Below, one piece after another: positions 24,282 to 31,507 of a DNA stretch of 37,596 nucleotides; positions within the stretch are counted from its first letter, which is position 1, and every line of letters starts with the position of its first letter. Both the position numbers and the translations under genes were made by a program. Source of the stretch: UBA6264 sp964531505 (lineage in GTDB: Bacteria; Patescibacteriota; Patescibacteriia; UBA2591; UBA6264); assembly GCA_964531505.1 (NCBI GenBank), contig CAZHDT010000005.1:1-37596 (forward strand), in the 5' to 3' direction. Below the pieces are notes generated by a model, which saw only the letters and a program-made list of their open reading frames with translations, was not told the origin of the DNA and did no database searches.

Positions 24282-24755
24282 ATGACACTTTTAACTATTG
24301 ATAAAGCAAAAGAGATGAGTGTTTTAAGTGGCGAACCTAGTTCGCTCCCATTTTATGTTTGGTGGCAGAAAGAATCTGAAAATGAAAAAGTTAAAGAAAT
24401 TACAGAGAGCTTTATAAAAATAGAACCACTTTTTTCTTTTTTGCAAACCAAAAATTGCAATATTATAAATAAGGAAGAAATAACAGATTTTTTGAATAAT
24501 CATATTAGCATTATTGATTATTTATATGAAGCACCTGATGTTATTAGGAAAAAATTTGGCAATGTTAATTTAAATTTAGAATTATTTTTTGATCCGGAAG
24601 TTGAAGATGATAGAGGAGAATTATTTTTAAATATAGAAATCGACCTTGACGCCAAGAAAGCTCATGAAAAATTAAAGGAAATTGATAGAGAATGGCTTTT
24701 AAAGAGGGTTAATGAGAATATTGGAAAATTTAATTTAAATTTGGAGTTTATTTAA
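24282..24755 (+). CDS. Uncharacterised 157-residue acidic protein
   Basis: I do not recognise a family. The protein is soluble and acidic, with an N-terminal helix-rich part (TIDKAKEMSVLSGEP, ITESFIKIEPLFSFL) and a middle segment (IIDYLYEAPDVIRKKFGNVN). The C-terminal part begins with an alternating beta pattern (NLELFFDPEVEDDRGELFLN) and ends in a helix (AHEKLKEIDREWLLKRVNEN). It sits 5 bases after the TIGR04255 gene and 4 bases before a HEPN-like gene, so the three are probably one transcription and functional unit. They are also the only intact genes between the two copies of repeat F, which suggests that they moved together. Confidence 0.72.
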   Translation: MTLLTIDKAKEMSVLSGEPSSLPFYVWWQKESENEKVKEITESFIKIEPLFSFLQTKNCNIINKEEITDFLNNHISIIDYLYEAPDVIRKKFGNVNLNLELFFDPEVEDDRGELFLNIEIDLDAKKAHEKLKEIDREWLLKRVNENIGKFNLNLEFI

Positions 24756-24759
24756 TATT

Positions 24760-25116
24760 ATGTTTCCTTGTGATGATTGTCTAAAATTAGCGAATAAATT
24801 GGCTGAGATAGGGAGTGAAGTATCAATGCGTTCTGCAGTAAATAGAGCATACTTCGCGGCTTTTCATAAAACAAAAATGTTTGCTCAAAATAGCAACGTT
24901 AAGTTTTCCGGAGGTAAAAGATCAGATATTCATAAAGATGTTGTAAGGTTTTTGACTGGACATGATGATGAAAATGTAAAATTATTAAGTCCTGAATTAG
25001 ATAGATTAAGAAATAATAGAAATAAGTGTGATTATGCCGATACCATAAGAAATCTTAAACGCGTTGAGTTAAATGCAATTATAGCCGCAAAGGAAATTTT
25101 TAATATGATAACTTAA
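24760..25116 (+). CDS. HEPN-like small helical protein
   Basis: This 118-residue, all-helical protein has the HEPN pattern. An N-terminal helix with LANKLAEIGSEVSMRSAVNRAYFAAFH in parts (about 9-36) has the A-x-x-R-A-Y-x-A element, and DRLRNNRNKCDYAD (about 87-100) has the conserved Arg-Asn and Asp-Tyr of the last HEPN helices. The RX4-6H catalytic motif is not complete: the usual His is absent and KCDY stands there. It may be non-catalytic, or belong to the subgroup with an R..DY signature that pairs with other subunits. It ends the three-gene block between the repeat F copies. HEPN proteins often act as RNases or scaffold subunits in toxin and anti-phage modules. Confidence 0.68.
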   Translation: MFPCDDCLKLANKLAEIGSEVSMRSAVNRAYFAAFHKTKMFAQNSNVKFSGGKRSDIHKDVVRFLTGHDDENVKLLSPELDRLRNNRNKCDYADTIRNLKRVELNAIIAAKEIFNMIT

Positions 25117-25118
25117 AT

Positions 25119-25202
25119 ATGGTTCAACAAACCCCTCAAGGACCAATTCAAGTCCCACAAGAAAAAGTCGCGTTTAGAATTGTTAAGCAGGGATGGAAAT
25201 AA
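25119..25202 (+). pseudogene. Remnant of a second SDH protease gene (3' end only)
   Basis: A stretch of 28 codons reads MVQQTPQGPIQVPQEK and on to FRIVKQGWK-stop, matching the last residues of the intact protease at 22505-23530 with three conservative substitutions. The rest of the gene is missing. The upstream join is 3 bases after the HEPN-like stop. Similarity continues a few bases past the stop codon, into the spacer of the next gene (25203-25208), as it does after copy 1. Together this looks like a recombination scar left when the three-gene block entered or was exchanged beside the protease gene. Translation of the 27-residue remnant is possible but unsupported. Confidence 0.85.
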
Positions 25203-25208
25203 ATATTT

Positions 25209-25769
25209 ATGAATATAGCTGATTTAAAACAGGAAGATACTGAAAACTCGTTTACTGGACCCGGTCCAGAAACAAGCAAGGAATATTTCTGGGGAGAAAT
25301 AGAACGACAAGCAACTGCTCAAGATCCAAAGGCACGAGGTCTTTTGGAAATTAAAAAATCAACAAAAGAAGAACTTATCTTATTAAACATAGAAAGAGAA
25401 AAAGCTAAGAGCGAATTTGAAAATTATCGAAAAAGTTTGAGACGAACAGATAGAATGTTAATGGGGATTACAATACTTTTTGCTGTTTCCTTCGTTGTAG
25501 CTTTTTATTTAATAGTTTTTGATTCTATTAAAGAAAAAGATCTTTATTTGCAAAATAATAATCTTTATCAAAATTATTCAAGTCGAAATTCTGAATTAAG
25601 AGATAAAATTAACGAACAGCAAATTGAAATAAATAATCTTGAAAACGAGATAGAAGTTTTAGAAAATTATAAAATGCTAAATTTGGAAGATGAAAATAAT
25701 AAATTACTTGAAGTAATGGATTGCCTCAAAGCTAAAAAATATTGGCAATACGAAGAATGTTTTAAATAA
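25209..25769 (+). CDS. Single-pass membrane protein with coiled coils
   Basis: I do not recognise a family. The 186-residue protein has a polar N-terminus (DTENSFTGPGPETSKEYFWG) and a charged helix (about 50-82). One clear transmembrane helix follows (about 84-105, MGITILFAVSFVVAFYLIVF), then a C-terminal coiled coil (about 120-165, LRDKINEQQIEINNLENEIE) and a short tail with two Cys (CLKAKKYWQYEECFK). There is no signal peptide. It follows the protease remnant by 6 bases, and may be the gene that originally stood directly after the protease. A membrane-anchored sensor or effector role would fit a defence locus, but this is speculation. Confidence 0.75.
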   Translation: MNIADLKQEDTENSFTGPGPETSKEYFWGEIERQATAQDPKARGLLEIKKSTKEELILLNIEREKAKSEFENYRKSLRRTDRMLMGITILFAVSFVVAFYLIVFDSIKEKDLYLQNNNLYQNYSSRNSELRDKINEQQIEINNLENEIEVLENYKMLNLEDENNKLLEVMDCLKAKKYWQYEECFK

Positions 25770-25783
25770 TTTTGAAAAAAATT

Positions 25784-27364
25784 ATGCCTATATTAAATTG
25801 GATTGGAAAAGATAAAATTGTAAATCATGATAAGGATGTGCCGTTTCGGTTGATGAAGAAAAATAAAAAATACTCGCTTGGGAAGAGCGAGAATTTAATT
25901 TTGGAAGGGGATAATTTGGAGGCATTAAAAGCGTTAATGCCTTTTTATTATGGGAAAATAAAATGTATTTATATTGACCCGCCATATAATACTGGCAAAG
26001 AAAAATGGGTTTATAATGATAGAGTAAATTCGCCGAAAATAAAAGAATGGCTTGGAAAAGTCGTAGGTCCGGAAAGTGAGGATTTGTGTCGGCACGATAA
26101 ATGGCTTTGTATGATGTATCCGCGGTTGAAATTATTGCGGGATTTATTGAGTGATGATGGAGTGATTTTTGTAAGTATTGATGATAATGAACACTGTAAT
26201 CTAAGAATGATAATGGATGATATTTTTGGAACGGAAAATTTTTTGGCAAATATTTCATGGCAAGGAATGGACACTATTAAGAATGATGCACGGTATTTTT
26301 CTTCTAATACTGAATATGTAGTCGTTTATGCAAAATCTATTGCTAGCGCCAAACTAAAAGGGATTAAGAAAGGAGAAAAACAAAGAAGCGTCTATAAAAA
26401 TTACGACAATGATCCGCGTGGTCCATATCTTTTAACTCCGCTTCATGCGAAAAGCGGAAGCGAAGAAGGCGTGTATAATTTTACTTTTCCAAACAACCAA
26501 ATTTGGCGCGCTCCAAAGGGGACTTATCCACGTTTTTCCAAAGAAACACTGGTGCGCCTTGTTGAGGATGGGCGCATTTATCTTGATCCGAAAGGCAAAA
26601 GAGTCCCCCAAAAAAAAACTTATTTGAGTGAAGTAAGTGAACGAATGAGGCCATGGACATTTTGGAAATATGAAGATTTCGGAAGCACGCGGCAGGCGAA
26701 TGCAGAATTACGAGCAATTCTTGGGCGTGGCGAGTTTCAAAACCCAAAACCATCAAAATTAATTAAAAAAATTATTGATCTTGTGACAGATAAAGACGAT
26801 CTAATCCTCGATTCTTTTGCTGGATCAGGGACTACTGGTCATGCGGTTTTGGATTTGAATAAAGAAGATAATGGAAACAGGAAATTTATTTTAGTGGAAT
26901 TAGAAAAGAATATTGCTAAAAACGTCACTACGAAAAGAGTAAAAAGAGTTACTAGGGGTTATTCGTATAAAACTAGCAAAAGTAAAGTAGTTAAAGTAGT
27001 CGGTTTGGGTGGCGGGTTTGAATATGTACAGTTGGGACAGCCATTATTTGATAAAGATGGAATGATAAGCGAAGAAGTAAAATTCAACGACTTAGCTAAT
27101 TATATTTATTTTACTGAAACTCATACTAATTTAGAGAAAAATAAAATCAAAGGAAATTATTTAGGCGATTATGGCAGTTGCCATTATTTTTTATTATTTA
27201 ACGGCATTGGTAAAAATGTTTTAAACAGGAAATTTTTAAAAGAGCTAAAAGGCAAAGACGGTAAAAAAATTGTTTATGCTGATAAATGTTTATTAGACAA
27301 AGAGGTATTAGAAAAGTATAATATTGTTTTTAAACAAATTCCTTATCAAATTAAAGTTTATTAA
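25784..27364 (+). CDS. mod: Type III restriction-modification methyltransferase (Mod), beta class
   Basis: This protein of about 526 residues is a site-specific DNA methyltransferase, adenine-N6 or cytosine-N4 type. Motif IV DPPYNTG (about 68-74) precedes motif I, DSFAGSGTTGHAVLDL (about 345-360), so it is beta class. NLILEGDNLEALKAL and GVIFVSIDDNEHCNLRMIMD are further conserved parts. The middle (about 150-300) would be the target recognition domain. The frame begins with TTG at 25772, but ATG at 25784 (MPILNWIGKDK) matches the usual family N-terminus and is preferred. It pairs with the Res helicase-nuclease at 28022. A 216-residue HEPN-type gene lies between them. Confidence 0.93.
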   Translation: MPILNWIGKDKIVNHDKDVPFRLMKKNKKYSLGKSENLILEGDNLEALKALMPFYYGKIKCIYIDPPYNTGKEKWVYNDRVNSPKIKEWLGKVVGPESEDLCRHDKWLCMMYPRLKLLRDLLSDDGVIFVSIDDNEHCNLRMIMDDIFGTENFLANISWQGMDTIKNDARYFSSNTEYVVVYAKSIASAKLKGIKKGEKQRSVYKNYDNDPRGPYLLTPLHAKSGSEEGVYNFTFPNNQIWRAPKGTYPRFSKETLVRLVEDGRIYLDPKGKRVPQKKTYLSEVSERMRPWTFWKYEDFGSTRQANAELRAILGRGEFQNPKPSKLIKKIIDLVTDKDDLILDSFAGSGTTGHAVLDLNKEDNGNRKFILVELEKNIAKNVTTKRVKRVTRGYSYKTSKSKVVKVVGLGGGFEYVQLGQPLFDKDGMISEEVKFNDLANYIYFTETHTNLEKNKIKGNYLGDYGSCHYFLLFNGIGKNVLNRKFLKELKGKDGKKIVYADKCLLDKEVLEKYNIVFKQIPYQIKVY

Positions 27365-27369
27365 TTTGT

Positions 27370-28020
27370 ATGAATCAAAAAGAGTGGGAGAAAATAGAGA
27401 AAGAGTTTTTGGCTCAATTAAATACATATTTTTCAGAAATAACGGATTCTATCATAACGCTACGTAATGCCCCCAAAGGACCCTTTATACGTAGTCAAAT
27501 ATGTCTTGCTTTTATAGCCGCTGATACTTTCTCAAGATTCCATGCAATTTTTAATGGTGAAAGAGAAGGATTAGACATCAATAATGAGAAACGTTTTAAA
27601 AATTGGCTCAACGCTTTTGTTTTTACAAAAAAGAACGAAGTTTATCGTTCTAAAAAGAATAAAATTAAGTGTGATACAGGAATGGCGTGGCATTTAAGAA
27701 ATTCTTTTTTACATTTTTATTCTTTTCCCAATTTAAAAGATGAAAGTAAAATTGGATTTATGTTTAATTTTTCAAACAGCGAGCGTAAAAAAATACATAA
27801 AAAAATAGAAGAGGGCTTAAAAAAAGACGGTTACAAAATTACTTTTATTGATATTTATTTTTTTATTGAGGCAATCCTGAAAGGATTTTTACTTCAATTA
27901 CAAGGTATTATAGAGATGATTGAAAATTCTCCGAATCAATATATTGATACAGTTTCATTTGCGCACAATATAATAATGAAAGAAAATGCGACAACTATTG
28001 ATTTGAAAAATAAAATATAA
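27370..28020 (+). CDS. HEPN-type protein with RX4H motif, between mod and res
   Basis: I do not know a named family for this 216-residue protein. It is largely helical. It contains MAWHLRNSFLHFYSFP, in which Arg110-Asn-x-x-x-His115 equals the RX4H (RNxxxH) catalytic motif of HEPN ribonucleases. An earlier helix (SQICLAFIAADTFSRFHAIF) and the long later helix pair (IDIYFFIEAILKGFLLQLQG) fit a HEPN bundle. It lies 5 bases after mod and ends 1 base before res, so the three genes are co-transcribed. The PrrC anticodon nuclease inside a type I R-M locus is a known analogue in which a HEPN RNase guards a restriction enzyme. Here the function is inferred from motif and position only. Confidence 0.72.
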   Translation: MNQKEWEKIEKEFLAQLNTYFSEITDSIITLRNAPKGPFIRSQICLAFIAADTFSRFHAIFNGEREGLDINNEKRFKNWLNAFVFTKKNEVYRSKKNKIKCDTGMAWHLRNSFLHFYSFPNLKDESKIGFMFNFSNSERKKIHKKIEEGLKKDGYKITFIDIYFFIEAILKGFLLQLQGIIEMIENSPNQYIDTVSFAHNIIMKENATTIDLKNKI

Positions 28021-28021
28021 T

Positions 28022-30313
28022 ATGGAATTAAAAAAATATCAAAAGACAGTATTAGAAGAATTGGAAGCCTATGTTTCAGAAACGAAAAAGTATAATAATG
28101 AGAAGGCTTCAGGTTTGGCTTTTATGATACGGACTGATAAGCAATATAATTGGGTTCCAGAAATTGGCCGGAATCCTTTTGTTTGCGTAAAAGTGCCAAC
28201 TAGCGGAGGAAAAACTTTTATCGCAAGTCATTCAGTTGGTTTAATTTTTGAGGATTATTTAAGCGAGAGAAATGACAAAGGGTTAGTAATGTGGTTTGTG
28301 CCCTCAGACGCTATTAGAAAACAGACGTTGGATAATTTAAAAAATAGAAAACATCCTTATCGGGAAGTTTTAGACCAAAGATTTAATAATGCCGTAAAAG
28401 TTTTTAATTTATCCGAAGCCAAGTCAATTAGTAAAAACGATTTAGAAGATAATGTTTGCATTATAATCGCTACATTAAGCTCCTTTAGAAGAAAAGACAA
28501 AGAGTGGTTGAAAGTCTATCAGGATAACGGAGCTTTAATGAATCATTTTGAGGGATTAAAAAGCAAAGATTTTGATTTTTTAGATAAAGATCAAGAGGGA
28601 GAGATTATTTTTTCCTTATCTAATGTTATAAAATTACATAATCCTTTATTGATCGTTGACGAAGGACATAATATTCAGACAGAGTTATCTTTTGATATGA
28701 TTAAAGGCTTGAATCCGTCTTTTGTTTTAGAATTTACTGCTACCCCAAAAGGACAAAGCAATGTTTTGGTTAATATTTCAGCAAAAGAATTAAAAAAGGA
28801 AAAAATGATAAAAATGCCAATCTATTTGGCGAATAAAACTCCTTGGCAGGAAACAATTTATGAAGGGATTGCAAAATTGAAAGAATTAGAACAGGCGGCA
28901 AAAAAGAATAAAGATGAATATATTCGTCCTATAATGCTTTTACAAGCAGAGCAAGACAAAGAAAATGATAAAAAAATTTATGTAAACAAGATAAAAAAGT
29001 TTTTGGCAGAAGAAGCAAATATACCAGAGGAGCAGATTGTTATTAAAACGGCCAAAAAAGACGAGCTACCCAAAATGGAAGTTTTATTGAGCAAAAAATC
29101 GCCAATTCGTTATATTATCACGGTTAACGCGTTAAGAGAGGGATGGGATTGCCCTTTTGCATATATTTTAGTTTCGGTTTCCAATTTAGGGGCGCGTTTA
29201 TCAGTTGAACAGACTATTGGCAGGATTATGCGATTGCCGTATGCAAAAGAAAAAATTAATCCGATTTTAAATTCCGCTTATATATTCGCTTCTACAAGGA
29301 ATTTTAGTCAAACTTCAGAGATGGTTATAAAAAGTTTGCAGAAAAATGGATACGAAGATATATTGCCAATGACAGGCGGGGTTTCAGTGGTAGAGAATGA
29401 ATGCAAACTGAAAATCAAAGATAAAAATATATCTGTCCCTTTTGTCAATATTAAAGATGGGGAAAATTTTAGAAAATTAGATTATTTAGGAGATTTAATT
29501 GGCGACACCTCAATTTTAAAAAGTCAAAATCCAGATATAGATTTTAAAATAACCGAAGATTCGTTGATTACGAAAATTGATATAGGGAAAGAGGGGGAAT
29601 TAATCAGAGACGCGGCTGGGAAATTAAAATTAATTCATCACCATAAAGATTTTACTAAGGAAGATTTATTAGTGTGGTTTAGAATTAAAATTCAGAGAGG
29701 GTTTATTTCTATAATTGAGATGAATAATTATTTAGAACTGATTGTTGATAAATTATTAAAAATACATAGTTTAAGCAAATTGAGTGTTTGTAGATATCAA
29801 GTCAAAGAAGCGATTGAAAGAACAGTTGATAAAATAGTGGATAAATTTTCAGAAATAGAATTTAAAAAGTTGGAAAATAATCATCTATTATTTACTTCAG
29901 GAGAAAGTTTTCTATTTAGAGATTCTATTAGTTTAATAGACATTTGTCCTGACGGTTTTCAAAAACATTTATACGACAAAGCTAATAAAATGAATAAAGA
30001 GGAGTTAGATTTAGCATATCAGATTGACAGTTTATCTAATATTTATTGGTGGTTTCGTAATCCAGAAAAAACAGGATTTTATATACAAGGGTGGTTAAAA
30101 AATAAATTTTATCCCGATTTTATAGCAAAAACTAAAAAGAATAATTATATCATATTAGAATATAAGGGAGCCCAATTTGAAGAATCTAAAGATACAGAAT
30201 ATAAGAATGCTATTGGTAAAAAATGGCAGGAATTAAGCAAAGGAAAATATTTTTTTGAACTGATAGATAAAATAAATATTGAAAATATTATAAAGGAAGT
30301 TTCTGATTTATAA
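28022..30313 (+). CDS. res: Type III restriction enzyme Res subunit (SF2 helicase plus PD-ExK nuclease)
   Basis: The 763-residue protein translocates along DNA and cuts foreign, unmethylated DNA together with Mod. It shows Walker A VPTSGGKTF (about 58-66), motif Ia VMWFVPSDAIRKQT, DEGHN as the Walker B (about 213-217), motif III EFTATPKG, VNALREGWDCPFAYI (motif V region) and QTIGRIMRLP (motif VI). The C-terminal nuclease shows YPDFIAKTKKNNYIILEYKG, with probable catalytic Asp699, Glu713 and Lys715. The length is below the 900-1000 of classical Res proteins, as in many compact type III systems. The stop at 30313 ends the island operon. No clear terminator is visible until the hairpin at 30487. 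Confidence 0.93.
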   Translation: MELKKYQKTVLEELEAYVSETKKYNNEKASGLAFMIRTDKQYNWVPEIGRNPFVCVKVPTSGGKTFIASHSVGLIFEDYLSERNDKGLVMWFVPSDAIRKQTLDNLKNRKHPYREVLDQRFNNAVKVFNLSEAKSISKNDLEDNVCIIIATLSSFRRKDKEWLKVYQDNGALMNHFEGLKSKDFDFLDKDQEGEIIFSLSNVIKLHNPLLIVDEGHNIQTELSFDMIKGLNPSFVLEFTATPKGQSNVLVNISAKELKKEKMIKMPIYLANKTPWQETIYEGIAKLKELEQAAKKNKDEYIRPIMLLQAEQDKENDKKIYVNKIKKFLAEEANIPEEQIVIKTAKKDELPKMEVLLSKKSPIRYIITVNALREGWDCPFAYILVSVSNLGARLSVEQTIGRIMRLPYAKEKINPILNSAYIFASTRNFSQTSEMVIKSLQKNGYEDILPMTGGVSVVENECKLKIKDKNISVPFVNIKDGENFRKLDYLGDLIGDTSILKSQNPDIDFKITEDSLITKIDIGKEGELIRDAAGKLKLIHHHKDFTKEDLLVWFRIKIQRGFISIIEMNNYLELIVDKLLKIHSLSKLSVCRYQVKEAIERTVDKIVDKFSEIEFKKLENNHLLFTSGESFLFRDSISLIDICPDGFQKHLYDKANKMNKEELDLAYQIDSLSNIYWWFRNPEKTGFYIQGWLKNKFYPDFIAKTKKNNYIILEYKGAQFEESKDTEYKNAIGKKWQELSKGKYFFELIDKINIENIIKEVSDL

Positions 30314-30486
30314 ATGAGATTAAAGGAGCATATATTTAAGTATTTAGGGGTCCTAGAAATTTGATTGAGAAGTAAATTAAAAAGATGCTTAATAAAAAAG
30401 AGTTTTCAAATATTTTTTAAGGGGACTGTCCCCTAAAAGTATCACTCGCAAACTGGCTACCAGTTTAGGTTTCTGAGCGATTTTTA

Positions 30487-30513
30487 AAAAGTAGTCGATA
30501 TTCGACTACTTTT
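30487..30513. terminator. Hairpin with A/T flanks, likely terminator after the R-M operon
   Basis: AAAAGTAGTCGA/TCGACTACTTTT (30487-30498 with 30502-30513, loop TAT) is a perfect 12-bp stem with a T-run on its 3' side. It is the first good terminator candidate after res (30313). The Ts are followed by As, so strength is uncertain. Confidence 0.6.
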
Positions 30514-30524
30514 AAAAAAAGCCA

Positions 30525-30570
30525 GAATTTGTCTCGGTAATTATTTTAAGTTATGGGGATTTTTTCTTTT
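30525..30570 (+). repeat. Degenerate dispersed repeat E, copy 2
   Basis: This 46-base stretch matches 21440-21485 at 35 positions; most differences are transitions. Like copy 1 it follows a GTAGT hairpin. The pair encloses radC and the whole protease/R-M island. Confidence 0.5.
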
Positions 30571-30716
30571 TTATGTTATAATAAAAGAGATTTAACAAGC
30601 TTTTAATTTTTTAAACAAAAAGTAGTCGAAATAGTTCTAAATTAAAAAAATCGTTCTATAACTCTTTTTCAGAGCCGGTTTGCAAAGGGACAAAAAAGGG
30701 GACAGTCCCCATTAAA

Positions 30717-30938
30717 ATGGCTGCTTTTAATGATCTAGATTTTTTATGGCTAACAACTAGCTTCGAGGTATTTAAAACAAGCGGAGAATCTATGGGAAAA
30801 ACGCCTGAGGAATTTTATGAATTTTGGATACAAGATGAAAAGTTGACGAGGCGGCCTTTTTGTTCTGATTATACAAGAAAAATGTGGGATTTTTCCATTA
30901 AAAAAATAAAGAGGATTTTAGATAGTAAGCAAAGTTAG
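30717..30938 (+). CDS. Small uncharacterised protein (73 residues)
   Basis: I do not recognise a family. The predicted protein has mixed polarity, no membrane helix, a GKTPEEFYEFWIQDEK segment and a basic C-terminal helix (RKMWDFSIKKIKRILDSK). The ATG at 30717 is 6 bases after the REP palindrome GGGGACAGTCCCC, and no Shine-Dalgarno sequence is visible, so the repeat forms the 5' flank of the gene. The next repeat (D copy 1, 30962) follows 23 bases after the stop. Coding is supported only by the open frame and a protein-like residue composition. Confidence 0.5.
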   Translation: MAAFNDLDFLWLTTSFEVFKTSGESMGKTPEEFYEFWIQDEKLTRRPFCSDYTRKMWDFSIKKIKRILDSKQS

Positions 30939-30961
30939 CCCTTTATAAAAAAAAGAAAAAA

Positions 30962-30988
30962 GGTATTAGGTATTTTTTATTTTAAATT
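30962..30988 (+). repeat. Repeat D, copy 1
   Basis: These 27 bases (GGTATTAGGTATTTTTTATT and on) match 31395-31421 at 23 of 27 positions; all four differences are transitions. Together the two copies bracket the 79-residue gene at 31122-31361. The 183-base gap 30939-31121 holds nothing else that I can name. Confidence 0.6.
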
Positions 30989-31121
30989 CAGAATATAAAT
31001 ATATTTATTTGATTCTCGAGATGTAGTTCTAGTGCCATCTACGATTCTAAGAAATGATTATTTCTCCAAACAGTTTCTAATCTCGTCTATCGTGGGGAGC
31101 TATTCTTAATTTCATACATTT

Positions 31122-31361
31122 ATGAACACTAAAAAAGTTAGTTGTGAGTTAGGTTTAAAAAAAGATGTCATTAAAAAAGATGTCTTTGAGCGAGAGTCGG
31201 CGATTTGTAGAGAGTATGCTCAACGGGATGGTAAATGCTGTTGGGGCGTTTGTGCTAAATGTGGGGTTCCCTTATTGTTGCAAAAATTTTATAAAGGAAT
31301 TTTGTTAGAGAAACCGAAAGAAATAGAAGATTTAAGGAATAAATTTTTTTATAAAAAATGA
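31122..31361 (+). CDS. Small cysteine-containing protein (79 residues)
   Basis: I do not recognise a family. The protein is charged, with one cysteine-rich centre, GKCCWGVCAKCGVP (about 37-50). Its Cys spacing (C-C-x3-C-x2-C) could bind zinc or an iron-sulfur cluster. Further Cys residues lie at about 8 (SCELG) and 29 (ICREY). The N-terminus has a repeat-like KKDVIKKDVFERE. It stops with TGA. It is bracketed by the two D repeats and may be a single-gene cassette. Confidence 0.6.
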   Translation: MNTKKVSCELGLKKDVIKKDVFERESAICREYAQRDGKCCWGVCAKCGVPLLLQKFYKGILLEKPKEIEDLRNKFFYKK

Positions 31362-31394
31362 AGATAGGGTCAAAAAACGGTGTCTCAAAAAAAC

Positions 31395-31421
31395 GGTGTC
31401 AGGTACCTTTTATTTTAAATT
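31395..31421 (+). repeat. Repeat D, copy 2, with a REP-like GGTGTCAGGTACC core
   Basis: GGTGTCAGGTACCTTTTATT and on is the less decayed copy of the repeat at 30962-30988. A short duplication of AAAAAACGGTGTC lies just in front (about 31374-31400). The core resembles short near-palindromes seen as dispersed intergenic repeats; this is inference from the pattern. Confidence 0.6.
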
Positions 31422-31507
31422 ACCCAAAAAAATATCCAACACTGTTTCTTTGGGCGTTGGCCGAAAAAATTAGATATAATAAAAATATTAAAAAATAGAT
31501 TCAAAGT

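Larger units (their letters stand above)
30421..30710. repeat. REP-like palindromes in inverted orientation bounding a 290-base non-coding segment
   Basis: GGGGACTGTCCCC (30421-30433) and its reverse complement GGGGACAGTCCCC (30698-30710) face each other and enclose about 264 bases without a supportable gene. Inside are a hairpin AAACTGG/CCAGTTT, the terminator-like hairpin at 30487-30513, repeat E copy 2, and a further AAAAAGTAGTCGA (about 30617-30629). The arrangement resembles a REP doublet (REPIN) or a small non-autonomous element. The same palindrome is at 3921 between two tRNA genes. Confidence 0.65.

Noticed and set aside
25772..25783. TTG start giving Mod four more residues
   Set aside because: The ATG at 25784 matches the usual N-terminus of this methyltransferase group and has no competing support upstream.
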